Assembly (NCBI RefSeq): GCF_009695545.1
Contig: NZ_VUNS01000001.1
Coordinates: 1-64,000, forward strand
Direction of reading: 5' to 3'
Length of the DNA stretch: 64,000 nucleotides
Source: Victivallis lenta
GTDB taxonomy: Bacteria > Verrucomicrobiota > Lentisphaeria > Victivallales > Victivallaceae
The notes under the pieces were generated by a model that was not told the origin of the DNA, searched no databases, and saw nothing but the letters and a program-made list of their open reading frames with translations. A program made the position numbers and the translations under genes. Positions within the stretch are counted from its first letter, which is position 1. Every line of letters starts with the position of its first letter. This document shows, piece after piece, positions 1 to 7,691 of this stretch.

Positions 1-368
1 CTATCTTACTCTTATTGACAGAATATGATGCATTGTTGCATCATATTGACTGTCAATTTATTAACAGGGAGAAAAGTGTCACCTGTTTTTTACTGAAAAA
101 CAGAACCATTTATTCCCGCACATGACAAATTTATCACTTTCCAATATGCAGTGGATCCAGAAAACCCACTGGAAACAGATATAGTTCGTGAAAAAGAAAT
201 TCCAGGAGTACTTGATGTACCATAATGCAATTCATTACTTCCCCAGGCAGAACTTACCGCAACAGTCCCATTTGTTGTTGTTAAAGTATTCTTTAATAAT
301 TGGTGCCATTCTTTGTAAGCCAATAATAATTAGTGCACCATTATTTAAAGAATAAAGAAAGGCACCAT
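1..368. other. AT-rich stretch without a convincing gene
   Basis: The only open frame of note (90-323, minus) would need a TTG start, has a stop codon just upstream, and shows no family signature. It is rich in Ser, Thr and Gly and could be the tail of a decayed surface or tail-fibre protein. Apart from the hairpin at 17-54 I see no other structure here. Confidence 0.5.
17..54. repeat. Strong inverted repeat
   Basis: An 11-bp perfect inverted repeat (AATATGATGCA at 22-32, TGCATCATATT at 37-47, TTGT loop) is extended by GACAG/CTGTC with a two-base bulge. Neither side has a T-run, so a classical terminator is unlikely. It could be a protein-binding palindrome or a mobile-element end. Confidence 0.6.
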
Positions 369-1145
369 TTATTTTGTATTTTCTGGATATAATTGCTTAA
401 TAATTTTATCCAATTCTTTTTTTTGGTCGGAGTCCATCCGGTTACGATTCATTCTCAAATAAAAAAGCAGCGTTTCTCTGATTGTTTTTGGTGTATCTTT
501 TACAGTCACTTTATCAATTGCCTCCCGGAAAAAAATCCGACTGTAGGCGGACAAGGCAACCATGCAAGCGTTTTGACACGCAATATTATCCAGGTTTTCA
601 TACATAATGGCGAAGATGGACGAAAAAGCTTTTTCTTCTGGAAAGTATCCGTACCTCAGCATGGATTGCTCAAAAAAATCATAGGGCAATGCTGGTAATT
701 GTTCCGGCAGCTTGTTGTTTTCGCGAGCCTTCCGGACAATGAGGCAAACGATAATATTACGCAAGAAATCATCCGCTTGAGGGGCCGAATAGCGGACATA
801 AGGGCGCGAAAGCAGCCGTCGGGTCAATTCCGGGGCAATCTCCCCCTGTTCCATTGCTTCGCGAATTTGCCGCGCGACTTCTGCGCGTTTTCCTTTTGGA
901 ATTTTTGCCGCCGCATCGAGAATTTTCCCAATATCGGAGGCATTTCTCACCGTTCCAACAACAAGCGCTTTCGAGGCAATTGCATCATCTGAAGACCCTG
1001 CTAATTCTAAAAGAAAAGATTTATCATTTTCCGTTAGCTCTTTATTTTTCCATAACAGGTCAGTCAGGCGGCCCGTTTCATTGGCACAAAGATAATTCAT
1101 TTGCATTACTGCGAAAAAGAGAAAGATCAATAATATCTGATTCAT
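369..1145 (-). CDS. Secreted hypothetical protein, paralogue of the upstream gene
   Basis: This is a 258-aa protein with a hydrophobic N-terminal segment (residues 2-20), probably a signal peptide, and no recognised domain. Its C-terminal third resembles that of the upstream gene (1177-2001): both have an ALSAY-x-R-(V/I)-FF-x-EA motif followed by a Leu-rich helix and a late acidic stretch, so the two look like a tandem duplication that has diverged. The ATG is preceded by GGGAGGAC, a good ribosome-binding site. The gap to the upstream gene is 31 bp and they probably share a transcript. The content is mainly helical and could be a HEAT-like or periplasmic binding fold, but no function can be assigned. 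It might be an immunity or accessory protein for the HExxH protein that heads the cluster, which is only an inference from order. Confidence 0.7.
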   Translation of the reverse strand: MNQILLIFLFFAVMQMNYLCANETGRLTDLLWKNKELTENDKSFLLELAGSSDDAIASKALVVGTVRNASDIGKILDAAAKIPKGKRAEVARQIREAMEQGEIAPELTRRLLSRPYVRYSAPQADDFLRNIIVCLIVRKARENNKLPEQLPALPYDFFEQSMLRYGYFPEEKAFSSIFAIMYENLDNIACQNACMVALSAYSRIFFREAIDKVTVKDTPKTIRETLLFYLRMNRNRMDSDQKKELDKIIKQLYPENTK

Positions 1146-1176
1146 TTGTCCTCCCTTTTTTACTCGATGTGTCGTG

Positions 1177-2001
1177 TTATTCTTCTTCTTTTGCGTAATA
1201 GCCGACTTCTTTCAGCAATTTAACGGAGTCGATTCTTTGTTCTTCAGTCAGCCGCCACTGATTGAGCTGCAAGTAGATACCGAGAAATTCCCGGTCCTGC
1301 TGCGGCAGATCATGGCGCTTCAAAGAAGCAACAGCTTCATCGAAAAATACTCGGTCATAAGCTGACAATGCCCATGCATAAGCATAGATTCGCGAAACAT
1401 TCTTTTCATTGGCAGCTAAGTTGCTGAGGTAGACGAATGCCTCCGCCTCCTGTTTCCAGGAAAATTCCAGAATAGCTTTTTGTTCCGGAGTAAAATAAAT
1501 TTTTGGGGGGATCGCCACTTGTTTATGATTCCTGCGGGCCTCGAGGGTGAGATGATTGACTAAGATATTCCTGGTATATTGAGGTAGACCTCCACGTATT
1601 TTACCTGTTGCGGCAACCTGTTCCAGTTCCGACGTCAATTGCGCAAAAATATTCCCTCGGGCGCTCAAAATCGTGATGTATTCCGCAAGTTTCTTGGCGT
1701 CTCCCGTTAAATGTGCCGACGCGTACTCCAACATTGCCGGCAGAGTCCGGGCTTGCTTGGCTACGGCTGCAGCCAACGCCGCTTCCGCGACATAAATGTG
1801 AGGATGCTTCAGGCAATTGAACAGTTGTTCCTCTTGGGATTCCGACAAGCTTTCCGTTTGCCATGACAAGCTCTTGATCTGTCCCATCAGGATGGCGTCT
1901 TTTTTATCCAGAGCGACGTAATCCCGTGCATGTAGGGTGCTGACTGCCAGAAAGCCGATCATGATAATGACTGATTTTATCAATATGTTCTTATATTTCA
2001 T
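1177..2001 (-). CDS. Secreted hypothetical protein, paralogue of the downstream gene
   Basis: This is a 274-aa protein. I place the start at MKYKNILIK because AAGGAG lies six bases upstream, whereas the longer frame has no such site. Residues 5-25 form a signal-peptide-like hydrophobic segment ending at an alanine (STLHA). The rest is helical, with alternating Ala/Leu repeats. The segment ALSAYDRVFFDEA matches the paralogue at 369-1145. It starts 11 bp after the HExxH gene, so the three genes look like one operon. No catalytic motif is visible and I do not recognise the family. Confidence 0.7.
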   Translation of the reverse strand: MKYKNILIKSVIIMIGFLAVSTLHARDYVALDKKDAILMGQIKSLSWQTESLSESQEEQLFNCLKHPHIYVAEAALAAAVAKQARTLPAMLEYASAHLTGDAKKLAEYITILSARGNIFAQLTSELEQVAATGKIRGGLPQYTRNILVNHLTLEARRNHKQVAIPPKIYFTPEQKAILEFSWKQEAEAFVYLSNLAANEKNVSRIYAYAWALSAYDRVFFDEAVASLKRHDLPQQDREFLGIYLQLNQWRLTEEQRIDSVKLLKEVGYYAKEEE

Positions 2002-2012
2002 GGTGAACTCCT

Positions 2013-2645
2013 TCATTGTTTTGAATTGCTTCCGGGATATGCCCAATCTTTACTGGTATCGGCACTCTTTATTGCCTGCTCTTCCACAGGACCTCCGGCA
2101 TATGCTTCATCATCCGGCAGAAAGTCATCTAACCCAAGTTGACCTTCGAAAATGCTGTACCTTCTCAGGCGATCACTTTTAGATATATTATCCTCAAAGT
2201 CATTATACAAATAATCAGCATCATAATCATCTGCTCCGCCGGGTGCTCCCGGTTTTTCATTATTCGCATGTTGACGTTCATGTTCTCGAACGCCAAAGAA
2301 GTATTGATAATATTTATAAATCTTTGACCTTCCTGTGGCTTTCAAACGTCCTTGAGCATTAATGGTTGTAGTGATATAGGTATCTCCGGAGTAGGCGCGG
2401 TCTCCAATGCGAATCGTACTTTCTCTCCCCCCGTTTTGCGAACAGGATTCACTATCGAAAGCATATTTATAACTACCTCCTCCCGCATTCTGTTTGTAGT
2501 AATAGAACCAATTGGGGCATCCCGGACAATCGGTACAATTGGGGTGATTCGTAGCTGTCGCGTTATAGAAGACTTCGTAATCGGCAGATTCGGTGATTGT
2601 TCCTATCGAACCGGTATAAACAAACACACCGGAGGTTTTCCGCAA
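2013..2645 (-). CDS. Putative HExxH metallopeptidase-like protein, 5'-truncated
   Basis: This frame encodes about 210 aa from a TTG codon, but it stays open upstream without an ATG to about 2718, where it meets the end of the IS200-like element. The natural N-terminus therefore appears to have been lost. The notable motif is EHERQH followed about 15 residues on by acidic residues, which fits the HExxH zinc-peptidase pattern. A Cys cluster (CTDCPGC) and two further Cys lie earlier, and a YD-rich segment near the end. Composition resembles C-terminal domains of secreted repeat or Rhs-like proteins, possibly a polymorphic-toxin tip, but no family can be named. Downstream are the two paralogous secreted proteins. 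A chance HExxH match in a non-enzymatic protein cannot be excluded. Confidence 0.5.
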   Translation of the reverse strand: MRKTSGVFVYTGSIGTITESADYEVFYNATATNHPNCTDCPGCPNWFYYYKQNAGGGSYKYAFDSESCSQNGGRESTIRIGDRAYSGDTYITTTINAQGRLKATGRSKIYKYYQYFFGVREHERQHANNEKPGAPGGADDYDADYLYNDFEDNISKSDRLRRYSIFEGQLGLDDFLPDDEAYAGGPVEEQAIKSADTSKDWAYPGSNSKQ

Positions 2646-2723
2646 AAGATCATTTTTTTCCTTCCCCTCATTATGAAAATATTCATCTTTTAATATTAAT
2701 GATACGTTGCGTAAATGAGTAAT

Positions 2724-3188
2724 TCAAGTTATCTTATTGTAAATAATGGAAAATGAAGTTCCTCGACCCAAAGGTCGAGGTATCTTCTCACAAATCGAGG
2801 TTAGCTGTTGAAACAGAAGTCTTTTATAGGTTCCTTGGCCAGAGATGTATTTTTGGATGCTTTCCGCATTGGCATATTCGCCAACGGTATTCGCATAGAA
2901 ACCGCTTGTCCAAAGATTACCACTCCACAATACTTTTTTCACTTCTTTATGTCGAGAAAATACCTCACAAACTGTAATGCTTTTTACAATAGTTGCAACC
3001 CTACTCACTGATAAGGAAGAAACACTCTGAACAAGAAAGTGAACATGATCATCATCGGAACCAATCTCAACAAAATGGATTTCGTAACAATGAGATATTC
3101 CCAAACAAATATCCTTAAGACTTTCTGTTACTTTATCAGAAAAAATCTCTTTTCGATATTTTGCCGGAAATACCAAATGGTAAAGCAA
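2724..3188 (-). CDS. tnpA: IS200/IS605-family TnpA transposase, start codon damaged
   Basis: This is a Y1 transposase (HUH single-strand nuclease) that would cut and rejoin single-stranded element ends at hairpins. The HUH motif is DHVHFLV, and the downstream tyrosine in the SIQKYISGQ helix is the expected nucleophile. The N-terminus YHLVFPAKYR is typical. Read upstream in frame, the sequence continues as a normal family N-terminus (H-I-Q-K-S-H-N-K) to an ATG at 3225-3227. However, codon 3 is TAA (3219-3221), so the expected start is followed at once by a stop. Translation would have to begin at an internal TTG (3186-3188) that lacks the first residues. The C-terminus runs through the right-end hairpin and encodes PRPLGRG. 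The element is therefore probably inactive or weakly translated. Confidence 0.75.
   Translation of the reverse strand: MLYHLVFPAKYRKEIFSDKVTESLKDICLGISHCYEIHFVEIGSDDDHVHFLVQSVSSLSVSRVATIVKSITVCEVFSRHKEVKKVLWSGNLWTSGFYANTVGEYANAESIQKYISGQGTYKRLLFQQLTSICEKIPRPLGRGTSFSIIYNKIT
2761..2780. repeat. Right-end hairpin of the IS200-like element
   Basis: CCTCGACC and GGTCGAGG form a perfect 8-bp stem around CAAA, lying inside the 3' end of the transposase frame. Subterminal hairpins of this kind are the recognition structures for Y1 transposases. Confidence 0.7.
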
Positions 3189-3212
3189 AAGTGTCTTATT
3201 ATGGCTTTTCTG

Positions 3213-3230
3213 GATATGTTATGTCATATC
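3213..3230. repeat. Probable left-end hairpin of the IS200-like element
   Basis: GATATG and CATATC flank a six-base loop. The ATG that should start the transposase lies inside this hairpin on the minus strand, and the premature stop lies in its loop. Confidence 0.5.
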
Positions 3231-3691
3231 TAGTAATATAGCTTCTGGTTGTGGGTGGAAACGGCGATGTTCAATGTCCGCATATGCTGTGCATATTCAT
3301 CGGCAATCTGACTGGTAATATCCCGTAGTGTCTTACCGGGATCGTCGATCCAGTTCACGAACTCTTCGAAGGTAGAGCGATAGGCAAGTGCTTCGCTCAC
3401 TGTATCAGGAGTAGCGCGTTCAGGACTTCTCTCATAGATGGCCCATGCTTCGGAAAGCAGCAGATTCTTTTCGGGAGTGATAAGACCACGTGCATGTTTG
3501 ATGTGAGCTGCAATGATTTCAGCGGAAGTTGCTTTCAGAAGTGGAATCTGTTTGTTTGCTTCTTTCTGGTTACGGGTTTTAAGGCTGATTGCCTTGCGTG
3601 CTCCGTTGACCTGATAGCGGAAATAATAGATTCCACCTTCCTCTTTCTGGTAGACGGTTCCGAGATCGAGTTTGATTTTTTGGATGGCCAT
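3230..3691 (-). pseudogene. Tyrosine recombinase (integrase), truncated after the core-binding domain
   Basis: The 153-aa fragment has the N-terminal arm-binding region and the start of the SAM-like core-binding domain (GKTLRDITSQIADEYAQHM, then STHNQKL), then stops where the IS200-like element begins. The whole catalytic half with the R-K-H-x-x-R-H-Y residues is missing. It shares the motif ATSAE(I/V)IAAH with the fragment at 37.8-38.07 kb, so both come from related integrases. Its start is about 110 bp from a copy of the tRNA-Ser 3' end (3801), the same spacing seen beside tRNA-Lys. That suggests it belonged to an element extending left out of the window. It is not functional. Confidence 0.85.
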
Positions 3692-3754
3692 GTTCTGTCC
3701 TTTCGTTTGAAAGTACCGGATTTAGCCAATATAGACGTGTTTTGACAAAAAGAA

Positions 3755-3789
3755 AGCCCGAAACGGTACAGATCAATACCTTCCGGGCT
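3755..3789. terminator. Hairpin between integrase fragment and att remnant
   Basis: AGCCCG pairs with CGGGCT, and the inner arms continue imperfectly (AAACGGTA with TACCTT). It may be a terminator or an integrase arm-site structure. I see no gene between 3692 and 4046; the rest is AT-rich with no clear signal. Confidence 0.4.
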
Positions 3790-3800
3790 GTTCACACTCA

Positions 3801-3830
3801 AAAATGGCGGAGAGAACGGCTTTTGAACCC
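3801..3830 (-). other. Remnant of tRNA-Ser 3' end (distal attachment site)
   Basis: AAAATGGCGGAGAGA (3801-3815) is identical to 10240-10254 at the 3' end of the intact tRNA-Ser(GCT). Past this 15-bp core the similarity to the T-arm continues only loosely (GAACCC then CGGTG). Read on the minus strand it ends in CTCTCCGCCA, like the real tRNA, but the rest of the tRNA is absent. This is the pattern left when an element inserts at the 3' end of a tRNA gene. Confidence 0.75.
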
Positions 3831-4046
3831 CCGGTGCTGTTATGCACGTAAGTGTATCGATGTTCAATAACTCACATCAAACGGACAAAAAAATTAAGTG
3901 TTTAAGGCCGTAAATTTCTTGATTTTTTCATCAACGTTGATTGTGTTGGGGATATTCGCTATATTTGTTAGTACCAGTATTTCAATCTCAAAATAAACTA
4001 CCTTGATGTATAAGTATACGAAGTATTGATTCCGCGGCAACTCAAA

Positions 4047-5579
4047 TTAAATATAGTATTTAAACGCCAATGGTGGGGTTTTCAACTCAGGACAAGCTGT
4101 AAGGATTTCTCCGACTTTGTCTGCAAAGCGTAGCGTTACCGGTATTCCATCCCCATATATACATGCGTTATAATTAAGTTTTGTCAACGACAGAATGTCT
4201 GTCGCAACAACTTTGAGATCAGCGACACCTTTATCTATTCTAATTTGGATAGGTCTTGGTATCTCCATCGCTGATGTTGTTTGAAGCCTTGGTATATATC
4301 CAGTAGTCCAAAGCAAGCATTCCCACTTGTTAATAATATGAAACATCCCACGCGGAATGGGGTAATCTCCGTCTTTTCGATATAATTTCAATGGTTCTCG
4401 GTTGGATATTGTTATTCCTACGATGTTCGTTTCAGAAGGAGTAACACTTTTAAATGCTGCCCACTCTTCTTCGTTGAATCTTGTTTTCGCATGAATAAAA
4501 ATTTCTGCTGGCGCTTTGTTCATAATACTTCTATACGAGTCTAGTGCTTGAGTGAGCAATTGTTTAGCTTCTCGTTCCTGGAGATGATATTCTTTGGTTT
4601 CTGGATTGAACCATGGTCCTACTTCCCCGCGAAAAATGGTACCATCACCACTATCTAAAAACATCTGAGCCGCACAACAAGCGTTTCTCACATCTTTTGT
4701 ATTAGATAATTGTTTATAGACCAAACCAAGATAGCAAACTCCTGCCCTTATATCTGACAACTTCCATGGCTTACCGCCAGCTTTATAGTATGCGGCCGTA
4801 GAAATAGACCATGCTTGGTGCCCTTCTATCTTTGAAAAATCATGAAGATACTTCCCGCGAGTATCAGTAAATGCTCGCCATGCGATCTTACTCTCACGCA
4901 GTATCTGTGTGGGAATTGAATAGGGAAGTAAGCGAGCTTTTAATTGATCATGAAATTGGGCATCATAACTATATTTCTTTACTTCATCGGCTTTTTTATC
5001 TTCTTCCGCCCGCATATCCGAAAATAGATAATCCGTATAAGAAAATATTTTTGCTTTAGCCTTAGAAAGCAAACTTCGTCTTTTGATTAGCTCTTTAGGG
5101 ATTGTTGATTTGGGACGGCAATATTTGTGAATAATATCAGGAACAATAATGAACCAAACATCTATGTTTTCATCGTCATTTTTCTTTGAATTGACTATTG
5201 GCTCTATGAATAAACTCACCATGTCGTAAGTGCGCACATGTGTACTATCAACATACAAAAACTCATTAATTTTTTCTTGAGATATTTCTTTAAATAGGAT
5301 ATGGTCTGGACTCCAACTACATCCAAATGCAGCTTCAAATCCAGGAAAAAATGGTCTACTGATTGAATTACTATTATAAACTGGAGACTGAATGCTTTTT
5401 AAAAAATTCTGAAAATATTTATACCCTTCCTTGGTTGCTACTACTCCACTTCGTATCTCTCTAATTGCCGAAGGTAATGGCCCAAACAGTGTAAGCCCAT
5501 CTCTCGGATCAGGCATTTTCTGGCCATGTCCTAATAAGATATTGGGTTCTGGAATATATGATAATTTACGCATCGGCAC
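4047..5579 (-). CDS. Short prokaryotic Argonaute (MID-PIWI), SPARTA-type
   Basis: At 510 aa this has the usual length of short pAgos, which contain only MID and PIWI domains. The N-terminal segment (residues 8-37), with EPNILLGHG and then DPRDGLTLFGPL, is the recognisable PIWI/MID entry region. The C-terminus ends in a hydrophobic tail (AFKYYI), as is common in Argonautes. I do not see an ordered DEDX tetrad, which agrees with the catalytically dead PIWI of short pAgos, though I could not align it. It overlaps the TIR-APAZ gene by 14 bp, implying translational coupling. In characterised SPARTA systems the pAgo and TIR-APAZ proteins form a heterodimer; guide RNA pairing with target DNA triggers oligomerisation and NAD(P)+ breakdown, killing the cell before an invading plasmid or phage spreads. 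That role is inferred here from family and gene order. Confidence 0.88.
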   Translation of the reverse strand: MPMRKLSYIPEPNILLGHGQKMPDPRDGLTLFGPLPSAIREIRSGVVATKEGYKYFQNFLKSIQSPVYNSNSISRPFFPGFEAAFGCSWSPDHILFKEISQEKINEFLYVDSTHVRTYDMVSLFIEPIVNSKKNDDENIDVWFIIVPDIIHKYCRPKSTIPKELIKRRSLLSKAKAKIFSYTDYLFSDMRAEEDKKADEVKKYSYDAQFHDQLKARLLPYSIPTQILRESKIAWRAFTDTRGKYLHDFSKIEGHQAWSISTAAYYKAGGKPWKLSDIRAGVCYLGLVYKQLSNTKDVRNACCAAQMFLDSGDGTIFRGEVGPWFNPETKEYHLQEREAKQLLTQALDSYRSIMNKAPAEIFIHAKTRFNEEEWAAFKSVTPSETNIVGITISNREPLKLYRKDGDYPIPRGMFHIINKWECLLWTTGYIPRLQTTSAMEIPRPIQIRIDKGVADLKVVATDILSLTKLNYNACIYGDGIPVTLRFADKVGEILTACPELKTPPLAFKYYI

Positions 5580-6915
5580 TCTCCGTATTAGTATTCATTA
5601 GAGAGTCTCCTTGTTTTTCTATATCAGTTTCGATGAATTCATCATCCAAATTATTATTTTTAGGCAATTTGTAACTAATTGGAGATTGAAATTGAATTGA
5701 TGTTGCTGAGATTAGAAATTTTTTCTCATTCCCCAAAGAAAAAGTCATGCAGTCAGTGTCTTTAGATAAAAACGTGACAAAAGCAAATAATCGATTTCTC
5801 CAGTCTTTATTCCACCAGCTTTTTCCTTTTGTTCGTCGTGCAGAATGTTGAATACCATCTTCTCTAATCAAGGTCTGACCATCTGTTGTAAATACTATAT
5901 GAGAACGAATTTGTAATAATGGTTCTGGAAATAATTTTACAGATGCTGAAATAGCAAAGTGCCACATCTTATCTTTTTGTTTGCCTACAAGCTGAATTCT
6001 GCCAATTTTATTTTTAGGAATTACATCCGCAGGTAGCCAAAAAGCATAATGTCCCGACATTAGGTACGATCTTATTCCAGCAGTTTGTTTCAATGTATAG
6101 CCAAAAGCTTTATTTAGAATTTCAATGAGTAGTAATTTTGCCTGTTTTTTATCTATGAAAAGTACGGTTATATTTTGATCTAAAATTTCTTGAGTTAACA
6201 AAATTTTAGGATTTTGATCTACTTTTTCAGATAAATCACTTGGTAGAGATTCGAAGCATTCAAAAGTGACCAAATACCCCTGATGTGTTGTTGCCGGAAT
6301 ACTGATATCCTTTTTGAAAGACGAATCAAAATTACCTTTAAGCTTGAAAAAAAACAATTCTTTGGGAAGCGTTGTGATCGGAAACCAATTTGAATCATAA
6401 AGTTCTGTTTTCCAAATCACGTTACTTTCTATATTCAATAAATCATGAATAAGTTGCGCAACTTTAGAGTAATTTTCTGGAGAACGAGGAATTTTTTGTT
6501 CTTCGAGTGATTTTAACAGAGCTTTTAAGCCAGTCGCCCAAGATGCAGTGAAGTCGATGGCATTTAGTCGAATAATATCAACATTAATGTCATCATAAGA
6601 GAGATTCGGGTCCACTTTTAATGGGCAAATAAAAGTATCATCATTTATCACTTTTTGTGCTTTTGAGGCTACTGCAATTTCCTTCAACACCCCAGGTGCA
6701 GAATTTGATTTTTCAGATAAGACCAACAGGAACTTACAGGTATTTTGTCTTATCTCAGTTTCAATCTCACGCCAAAAATCTCCGCCTTTTTTCAATTTCA
6801 AAAGATCGCACCAAACTTTATATCCCGCTGCCATTAATCTCAATGCAAGCCAACGAGTAAAAGTATCATCTGCAGGCGTTACTGCATGGCTTATGAAAAT
6901 AGTATTTTTTATCAC
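5566..6915 (-). CDS. TIR-APAZ protein, NADase effector subunit of SPARTA
   Basis: The 449-aa protein begins with a TIR domain (about residues 4-140). It shows the BB-like start IFISHA, the strand YKVWCDL, and GGDFWREIETEI, in which Glu50 is the best candidate for the NAD-cleaving residue, followed by KFLLVLS. Residues from about 150 to 430 fit an APAZ domain, the N-terminal-like Argonaute partner region that docks on short pAgos. The tail is acidic and probably disordered. The gene lies 24 bp after the XRE regulator and overlaps the pAgo gene, so the three make one operon. The fusion order and the overlap with a short pAgo identify it as the effector of a SPARTA system. A SIR2-APAZ alternative is ruled out because the N-terminus is TIR. 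Confidence 0.88.
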   Translation of the reverse strand: MIKNTIFISHAVTPADDTFTRWLALRLMAAGYKVWCDLLKLKKGGDFWREIETEIRQNTCKFLLVLSEKSNSAPGVLKEIAVASKAQKVINDDTFICPLKVDPNLSYDDINVDIIRLNAIDFTASWATGLKALLKSLEEQKIPRSPENYSKVAQLIHDLLNIESNVIWKTELYDSNWFPITTLPKELFFFKLKGNFDSSFKKDISIPATTHQGYLVTFECFESLPSDLSEKVDQNPKILLTQEILDQNITVLFIDKKQAKLLLIEILNKAFGYTLKQTAGIRSYLMSGHYAFWLPADVIPKNKIGRIQLVGKQKDKMWHFAISASVKLFPEPLLQIRSHIVFTTDGQTLIREDGIQHSARRTKGKSWWNKDWRNRLFAFVTFLSKDTDCMTFSLGNEKKFLISATSIQFQSPISYKLPKNNNLDDEFIETDIEKQGDSLMNTNTESADA

Positions 6916-6939
6916 TATTTAACCTCATAAATAATATAT

Positions 6940-7179
6940 TTACTCTTTTGCATTAATATCTATCTCAGAAATAATTTCTTCTGGAACTGAGTCAACAATG
7001 TCGCCAATGTTGCAATTGAGCACACGACATATTCGAAGTAGAATATCGGTCGTAACGTTTTCATTTTTTCCAAGTTTAGCCAGCGTGACGGAACTGATTC
7101 CGGATTTTATCCGTAACTCGCCTTTTGACATATTGTGGTCTATCAACAGCTTCCACAATTTTCTATAATCCGTTCTCAT
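6940..7179 (-). CDS. XRE/Cro-type HTH regulator of the defence operon
   Basis: This 79-aa protein consists almost entirely of a Cro/C1-type helix-turn-helix (residues 5-65; SKGELRIKSGISSVTLAKLGKNE is the recognition region, NCNIGDIVD the closing helix). It is the first gene of the TIR-APAZ/pAgo operon. An ATG with upstream GGGAGC gives a fair start. It most likely represses its own operon, and perhaps the divergent recombinase operon too, because short repeats occur in both promoter regions (see the site entries). SPARTA loci do not always carry a dedicated regulator, so this one is worth noting. Confidence 0.85.
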   Translation of the reverse strand: MRTDYRKLWKLLIDHNMSKGELRIKSGISSVTLAKLGKNENVTTDILLRICRVLNCNIGDIVDSVPEEIISEIDINAKE

Positions 7180-7194
7180 ACCGCTCCCAGCAAA

Positions 7195-7266
7195 GTTTCA
7201 AAGTCAAACCGCAACAATGCAGTAAAATATATTCATAAATCGCAAAAGCAAATCTAAAATTTGCTT
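7195..7266 (-). promoter_or_regulatory. Promoter region of the XRE/TIR/pAgo operon with repeated sites
   Basis: On the minus strand a TTGCTT -35-like hexamer (7257-7262 region) is followed about 16 bp later by a TATTTT -10-like hexamer. Two short motifs lie here, AATATATTCATAA (7226-7238, between the hexamers) and GTTTCAAAGTCAAA (7195-7208, near the expected start). Both recur exactly in the divergent promoter. They are candidate operators for the XRE protein. Confidence 0.45.
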
Positions 7267-7608
7267 TTGCAAAGAAAAAACGAATTTTCTGTTTTTTCCA
7301 TTCGATTAGCGTGGATTGCAGAATGGCAAGTAAAACATTGACTCTACTTGCGTCTTCATGATCTCTGGTGGTTTAGCTTACAATGGCTCTAGCATGAGGC
7401 TTTGCCCCTCTGTTTGACGTTCTGCATAACAACTGTGGCCCCGTACATATCTTCCATGAAGTCATGGTGAAAACGTTATAACACCAAGGCTCATAAATTG
7501 ATTTCAGGGCTTTCTAATGCTTGAGTACGCCAAGAACAATCGACAAATCCTATAGCTCCATAATCAGTCCTCATTATCTACATCAAGTTGGAAAATACCG
7601 GTTAGTGT
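7267..7608. other. Central part of the divergent intergenic region
   Basis: About 340 bp with no supported gene. I saw neither a protein remnant I could name nor a convincing RNA fold. It separates the defence and recombinase operons. Confidence 0.5.
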
Positions 7609-7643
7609 AATATATTCATAAGTGTTTCAAAGTCAAATATAAT
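7609..7643 (+). promoter_or_regulatory. Promoter of the recombinase operon with repeated sites
   Basis: A perfect TATAAT (7638-7643) lies 17 bp after TTCATA (7615-7620). The motif AATATATTCATAA (7609-7621) covers the -35 and GTTTCAAAGTCAAA (7624-7637) fills the spacer. Both motifs are exact copies of those in the XRE promoter but in reversed order and closer together. A repressor bound here would block RNA polymerase. Confidence 0.55.
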
Positions 7644-7691
7644 AATTGACTTTATTATCCTGGTTCAAGCTTCAACAATAAGGAGGTGGAT

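Larger units (their letters stand above)
2720..3240 (-). mobile_element. IS200/IS605-like insertion sequence, probably degenerate
   Basis: The element holds a single TnpA-type HUH transposase gene with hairpins at both subterminal positions: 2761-2780 (8-bp arms, CCTCGACC) and 3213-3230 (6-bp arms, GATATG). Both flanking genes are cut at its edges, the integrase fragment ending near 3230 and the HExxH frame opening at about 2718. This is how I set the boundaries, which are approximate because such elements lack terminal inverted repeats and do not duplicate their target. No TnpB gene is present. Confidence 0.65.

Noticed and set aside
90-323. 77-codon minus-strand frame
   Set aside because: Needs a TTG start directly after a stop, has no ribosome-binding site and no recognised motif.
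3230-3691. Integrase as the mobiliser of the SPARTA island
   Set aside because: It lacks the catalytic domain and lies outside the island's att repeats; the serine recombinase is inside and intact.
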